A stretch of DNA of 64,000 nt from contig JASGKK010000001.1 in NCBI GenBank assembly GCA_047600605.1, positions 620,001 through 684,000 on the forward strand. The letters run 5' to 3'. The first letter of the stretch is position 1. Each line of letters opens with the position of its first letter. This DNA is from CAYMZZ01 sp047600605. GTDB lineage: Bacteria; Bacteroidota; Bacteroidia; Chitinophagales; Chitinophagaceae. The position numbers and the translations under genes are program-made. A model generated the notes under the pieces. That model saw only the letters and a list, made by a program, of their open reading frames with translations, did not search any database and was not told the DNA's origin. This document shows, piece after piece, positions 60,461 to 64,000 of this stretch.

Positions 60461-61234
60461 TTATAGATTTTGCGGAGAAGAAAAGAATGTCTGCAGAATT
60501 TGTTTTGTTGCCCTCACCTCCTCAGGATTTATATCATTGTTGGTATAACTCTCCGGGTCTGTGGCAAAGGCCGGATGTACAAAGCCCATCTGACTGGGTT
60601 CTTTGCGGCGCAGGGAGGCATGAAATTCTGTACAGCCCGTACCAGCAGCAAGTGCTCCTACCGCAGCAGGCTTCACACCACTGCCGATAAGGATAATAAT
60701 ACGTTCCGCCGCCGCCTGCTGCAATTGAGCCAGTAATCCGATCCCGTCTGGTGCGAGGGGTTGCTGGCCCGATGTCAGAATACGTTCACAGCCGATTTGA
60801 ATAAGTTTTTCCATTGCCTCAAAAGGATCACGACAGCGGTCAAAAGCCCGGTGAAAGGTGGCACTCAAAGGATAGGCTTCTTCTATCAGCCTGGCAGTGC
60901 GTTTTTCATCAATGCTTCCGTCGCGGTTCAGTAATCCGATCACTACGCCGTCGCAACCCAACTCGCGGCATAGCCTGATATCCTGACGCATGATCTGAAA
61001 TTCTTCATCATCAAATAGAAAATCACCACCCCGTGGCCTGATGATCGGAAATATCGGCAATGAAAAAGCTTCCCTGCACTGCCTGATATGCCCCATGCTG
61101 GGCGTAGTGCCACCCTCCGCCAGATTGGCGCAGAGCTCTATCCTGTCAGCACCGCCTGCCACAGCCTGCCGGGTAGTATGAAAATCGGAAGTAGCTATTT
61201 CCAGTAAAAAAGAACGGAGCGGCGTCTGTTCCAT
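60461..61234 (-). CDS. cutC: CutC family protein
   Basis: 257-aa TIM-barrel protein of the CutC family: LEIATSDFHTTRQAVAGGADRIELCANLAEGG at the N-terminus, FPIIRPRGGDFLFDDEE, DGVVIGLLNRDGSID, TFHRAFDRCRDPFEAMEKL and ILTSGQQPLAPDG. The family was linked to copper tolerance in E. coli, but that role is disputed and the enzyme activity is unknown. It lies 34 nt downstream of the glycosylasparaginase gene and 12 nt upstream of DUF486, a three-gene unit. Confidence 0.93.
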   Translation of the reverse strand: MEQTPLRSFLLEIATSDFHTTRQAVAGGADRIELCANLAEGGTTPSMGHIRQCREAFSLPIFPIIRPRGGDFLFDDEEFQIMRQDIRLCRELGCDGVVIGLLNRDGSIDEKRTARLIEEAYPLSATFHRAFDRCRDPFEAMEKLIQIGCERILTSGQQPLAPDGIGLLAQLQQAAAERIIILIGSGVKPAAVGALAAGTGCTEFHASLRRKEPSQMGFVHPAFATDPESYTNNDINPEEVRATKQILQTFFSSPQNL

Positions 61235-61268
61235 ATAACATCACTTAAAGTATAACATCAAAACAATA

Positions 61269-62297
61269 TCAGCTAAACCAGCTTTTGGCTTTGATCAGCT
61301 TTTCCTGTGTATTGGACTTGATGGCGTAGCTGAATCCTTTATGAATGGCAAACGCTCCGGCCTGACCTTTCCTGTTAAGTGCCAGGAAAGCTACCTGTAT
61401 ATCTTTCGCTTTAGCTCCTTTGATACGCACAATACGTTCAATTACCTTGCGGCAGGCTGCTTCGGGCGATAAACCCTGGCGCATCAGTTCTACCACGCTA
61501 TGTGACCCTGCCACGCGTATCACATCTTCGCCCTGGCCTGTAGCTGTACAGGCTCCCACCTCATTATCTACATACAATCCCGCGCCGATGATCGGAGAAT
61601 CACCCAGGCGTCCACGCATCTTGAATCCCATACCGCTCGTTGTACAACTGCCGCTCAGATTGCCCATGGTGTCCATAGCAACCATACCGATCGTATCATG
61701 ATTCCAGTCGCCATTGGACAAACGGACTGGCACATCGATACGGGCATTGCCTTTATTTTCTATGTTGATAACGGGTTTGTATTCCGATTTTTTCAGCCAT
61801 TCGTCATAAGCACGTTGTGCATCGGGTGAAAGCTTCTGCTCTTCGAGTTGAAATCCTTCTGCTATGGCAAATTGCTGTGCACCACTACCGACAAGCATTA
61901 CATGCGGCGTTTTTTCCATCACCCGGCGTGCCACTGCTATCGGATGTTTGATCCGTTCCAGGAATGCCACACTTCCGCAGTTGAAATGCTCATCCATGAT
62001 ACAGGCATCCAGTGTCACATACCCATCGCGGTCCGGATTGGCGCCGAGCCCCACACAGCAATTCTGCGAAGCTTCTGTCACCATCACTCCTTTTTCCACA
62101 GCGTCCAGTGCCCGGCCGCCTTTGCCCAGTACTTCCCAGGCCCCGTTATTCGCTGCCAGGCCTGCATCCCAGGTCGATATTACCACCGGCTGCCCTTTTA
62201 CACCCGACACAGCACCCTGGCCCAGGCTACTGCGACCTGTCAGCACGGCCGCCGAACTAAACAAAGACGATAAGATGAACTTTCTGCGGTTAACCAT
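61269..62297 (-). CDS. exported N4-(beta-N-acetylglucosaminyl)-L-asparaginase-type Ntn hydrolase
   Basis: 342 aa. A twin-arginine-like signal (MVNRRKFILSSLFSSAAVLTG) precedes the glycosylasparaginase fold. The autocatalytic cleavage site is NHDTIGMVAMD, giving nucleophile Thr202 and an alpha/beta heterodimer; the substrate region GRLGDSPIIGAGLYVDN follows. Cleaves GlcNAc-Asn in glycoprotein breakdown, or isoaspartyl/asparagine bonds. GTSM-like context and size fit bacterial and human AGA (about 340 aa). It is the first gene of the asparaginase-cutC-DUF486 unit. Confidence 0.9.
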   Translation of the reverse strand: MVNRRKFILSSLFSSAAVLTGRSSLGQGAVSGVKGQPVVISTWDAGLAANNGAWEVLGKGGRALDAVEKGVMVTEASQNCCVGLGANPDRDGYVTLDACIMDEHFNCGSVAFLERIKHPIAVARRVMEKTPHVMLVGSGAQQFAIAEGFQLEEQKLSPDAQRAYDEWLKKSEYKPVINIENKGNARIDVPVRLSNGDWNHDTIGMVAMDTMGNLSGSCTTSGMGFKMRGRLGDSPIIGAGLYVDNEVGACTATGQGEDVIRVAGSHSVVELMRQGLSPEAACRKVIERIVRIKGAKAKDIQVAFLALNRKGQAGAFAIHKGFSYAIKSNTQEKLIKAKSWFS

Positions 62298-62448
62298 TGT
62301 TTTGCTTTAAGCGCCTAAGTTAATCTTTTCCTTATCAATAAGATAAACCGCCAGTCACTTTATTGTATCCCTGATCCACAGTGCTTATTGCTGACGGTAT
62401 TACTATTAACACTGACAGAATTGCCGGAATTGCAGTTAGGAATATATT

Positions 62449-62479
62449 TTGATGTTTAAACATTGATTTTATACCTTTG
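62449..62479 (+). promoter_or_regulatory. promoter of FMN reductase gene
   Basis: TTG (62449-62451, within TTTTG) and TACCTTTG (62472-62479) are 20 nt apart, a full Bacteroidota -33/-7 pair; the ATG is at 62500, leaving a leader of about 14 nt. Confidence 0.65.
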
Positions 62480-62499
62480 TACTAAATATTATAACTAAA

Positions 62500-63057
62500 A
62501 TGCGTATCGAAATACTGGCAGGCAGTCCGCGTGAACACAGCACATCGCGTCGTGTGGCCCTGCATCTGCAACAATGGCTGAGTACGAACACGGATCATGA
62601 GGCCGGTGTGATTGATCTCTACGAATGGAATCTTCCACCGCTGCAATCCGTTTTCCTGAATCCGGATAAAACGCCGGAAGCCTTTCGTCCATTGAGTCAG
62701 CGGATTTTTGCTGCTGATGCATTTATACTGGTTACCCCGGAGTATAATGGCAGTTATTCTGCAGCATTGAAAAATCTGCTGGATCATTTCCCAAAACAAC
62801 ACCATAAACCCTTTGGTATCGTAACCGCTTCTACGGGGGCATTGGGAGGCATACGCGCCACACAGCAAATGCTTTTACTGATACCCGCTCTGTTTGGTAT
62901 TGCATCGCCTTATATGCTGGCGGTACCACATGTAGACCGTAAGTTCAGCGAGACAGGTGAGTTGGTCGATGAAGCATTCACCAACAACGTACACAATTTT
63001 ATAAAGGAATTTTTATGGCTGGCCGAACGCCTGGTAAAGGAACCGGCTGCCATCTGA
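62500..63057 (+). CDS. NAD(P)H-dependent FMN reductase
   Basis: 185-aa flavodoxin-fold oxidoreductase. IEILAGSPREHSTSRRVALHLQ holds the phosphate-binding loop for FMN, and ILVTPEYNGSYSAALKNLLDHF (residues ~76-97) and GIVTASTGALGGIRATQQM complete the flavin site. It reduces FMN or quinones/azo compounds with NAD(P)H. The pirin gene lies 36 nt downstream in the same direction, and a Shine-Dalgarno precedes it; the two may form an operon for redox or quinone stress, as pirins often degrade flavonoids or sense redox. Confidence 0.9.
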   Translation: MRIEILAGSPREHSTSRRVALHLQQWLSTNTDHEAGVIDLYEWNLPPLQSVFLNPDKTPEAFRPLSQRIFAADAFILVTPEYNGSYSAALKNLLDHFPKQHHKPFGIVTASTGALGGIRATQQMLLLIPALFGIASPYMLAVPHVDRKFSETGELVDEAFTNNVHNFIKEFLWLAERLVKEPAAI

Positions 63058-63080
63058 CCCTCACTTACTAATAAATAAAA

Positions 63081-63085
63081 AGGAG
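63081..63085 (+). promoter_or_regulatory. strong Shine-Dalgarno before pirin
   Basis: AGGAG lies 8 nt before the ATG at 63094. Such sites are rare in this window, where most genes start without one. Confidence 0.6.
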
Positions 63086-63093
63086 AACATAAT

Positions 63094-63972
63094 ATGAAAC
63101 AGCAAAAAACAATTGAAACCGTACTGGCTCCTCCTCCCCCGCATATGGTGGGTGATGGATTCAGGGTTCATAGTTTTTTTCCCAACAACGGGCTGATTGG
63201 CAAAAAGAGGATGAGTCCGTTTTTTCTGCTCGACTACAATGCCCTGATGGATTTTTCTCCCCGCAAAGAGCCCCGTGGAGTGGGTGTACACCCGCATCGT
63301 GGTTTTGAAACGGTGACCATTGCCTATCATGGCCGTATCGCTCACCACGACAGTGCCGGCAACAGCGGCATCATTGGTGAAGGCGAAGTGCAATGGATGA
63401 CTGCAGCCTCGGGTTTGCTTCATAAAGAATATCATGAAGCAGCATTCAGCCGGCAGGGCGGCCCTTTTCAAATGGTTCAATTATGGGTAAACCTGCCAGC
63501 CAAATACAAAACTGTTGCGCCCAAATACCAGGAGCTGAGTGTTGATAAAATGGTGCGGGTACCGCTGGCAGATAACCTGGGAGAGGTGGAAGTCATTGCC
63601 GGCTCGTATGCTCATACACAGGGTACCGCCAGCACATTTACGCCCATGCATGTCTACAACCTGCGTCTGAAAAAAGGAGCCAAACTTGACCTGGATTTTC
63701 CGGCGCATTACAATACAGGTATGCTGATCGTTGCCGGCGAAGCCAACATCAATGGCAGTTCCGTACCAGCCGATCATTTCGTATTATTCAAAAATGATGG
63801 AGAACAGGTATCTGTAGAGGCTGCGGCCGATGCCGTGATCCTGGTCCTCTCTGGTGAGCCCATCGACGAGCCTATTGCCCAATACGGTCCTTTTCTGATG
63901 AATACCTGGGAAGAAATCGAACAGGCCATTACTGATGTGAATGCGGGAAAGTATGGAACACTGGAAGAGTGA
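63094..63972 (+). CDS. pirin family protein
   Basis: 292-aa bicupin. The N-terminal cupin has the metal ligands HPHRGFETVTIAYHG (two His) and GEVQWMTAASGLLHKEYHE (Glu/His), and the C-terminal cupin starts around residue 170 (VEVIAGSYAHTQGTASTFTP). Pirins bind Fe or other metals; some are quercetinases (YhhW-type), others are regulators. Length matches the ~230-300 range. The coding end abuts a GATTTGAAG word repeat that runs out of the window. Family certain, activity unknown. Confidence 0.9.
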   Translation: MKQQKTIETVLAPPPPHMVGDGFRVHSFFPNNGLIGKKRMSPFFLLDYNALMDFSPRKEPRGVGVHPHRGFETVTIAYHGRIAHHDSAGNSGIIGEGEVQWMTAASGLLHKEYHEAAFSRQGGPFQMVQLWVNLPAKYKTVAPKYQELSVDKMVRVPLADNLGEVEVIAGSYAHTQGTASTFTPMHVYNLRLKKGAKLDLDFPAHYNTGMLIVAGEANINGSSVPADHFVLFKNDGEQVSVEAAADAVILVLSGEPIDEPIAQYGPFLMNTWEEIEQAITDVNAGKYGTLEE

Positions 63973-64000
63973 TTTGACGATTTGATAATTTGAGGATTTG
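63971..64000. repeat. GATTTGAAG-type arm, cut by window end
   Basis: GATTTGACGATTTGATAATT and then TGAGGATTTG begin directly after the pirin stop and continue past the edge. Same family as 2575-2708 and 58988-59115; the facing arm, if any, lies outside. Confidence 0.6.

Overview
The window looks like a chromosomal segment of a Bacteroidota bacterium, most likely family Chitinophagaceae. Evidence: TAnnTTTG-type -7 promoter boxes (sometimes with a TTG/TTTG box about 18-20 nt upstream), very few Shine-Dalgarno sequences, many TlpA-like thioredoxin proteins, DUF4386 and DUF1835 proteins, AraC-type regulators, LytS/LytTR two-component pairs, secreted S9 peptidases, and proteins with Bacteroidota-style signal peptides (ending AMAQ, NSSAQ, SC). 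No phage, plasmid, transposase or CRISPR genes are visible, so this is mostly core and lightly accessory chromosome.

Layout. 0.2-7 kb: two unrelated fructose-bisphosphate aldolases (class II then DhnA-type class I), a DUF5009 membrane protein, a Pr6Pr-like membrane protein, a small degenerate GHKL-like protein and a bestrophin-like channel. 7.4-16.4 kb: a secreted DPP-IV-like peptidase, two large TlpA-type thioredoxin proteins, accD, smpB and a secreted protein of unknown function. 16.4-21.8 kb: a minus-strand topoisomerase IV operon, parE - DUF1835 protein - parC. 22-32 kb: a double-ABC ModF-like ATPase whose 3' end overlaps a phosphatase/GT20 fusion (probable glucosylglycerol-phosphate synthase/phosphatase), a TPR protein, a universal stress protein, an OmpR/CusS-like two-component pair, an MscS channel and tRNA-Lys(CTT). 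33-39.4 kb: an operon of hydrolases, lipoproteins and small membrane proteins facing a LytS/LytTR pair. 39.6-46 kb: a decayed serine-hydrolase pseudogene, an Na+/H+ antiporter, a KOW mini-protein, a PqqB-like metallohydrolase, an AraC regulator, an ankyrin lipoprotein and an amidohydrolase. 46-52 kb: a NAD(P)-binding protein, two paralogous alpha/beta hydrolases with their AraC regulator, an ABC-F ATPase and a DinB protein. 52.5-64 kb: SMR exporter, Crp/Fnr regulator, GNAT enzyme, aminopeptidase P, Ig-like lipoprotein, YCF48-like propeller, peroxiredoxin, DUF486, CutC, glycosylasparaginase, FMN reductase and pirin.

Intergenic DNA is the most unusual part. Five copies or parts of a dispersed element share a 27-nt core built around a CGGCC-TGCC-GGCCG hairpin. 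In two copies this core is preceded by a long cruciform whose outer arms differ in sequence but still pair; in two others only one arm remains. Three families of low-complexity word repeats (GATTTGAAG-like, TTTAAAGGGTATAAAGGG-like and ACTTATAACTTA-like) lie between genes, often as facing arms. Other structures include a 28-nt x3 tandem repeat ending in a 35-nt palindrome and a 44-nt tandem repeat.

Three otherwise intact genes between 52.5 and 57.7 kb (SMR exporter, aminopeptidase P, Ig-like lipoprotein) each carry a single-base indel. This clustering points to either sequence error or very recent inactivation. Start codons were moved from the longest open frame wherever a promoter, signal peptide, overlap or family length argued for it; each case is explained in its entry.
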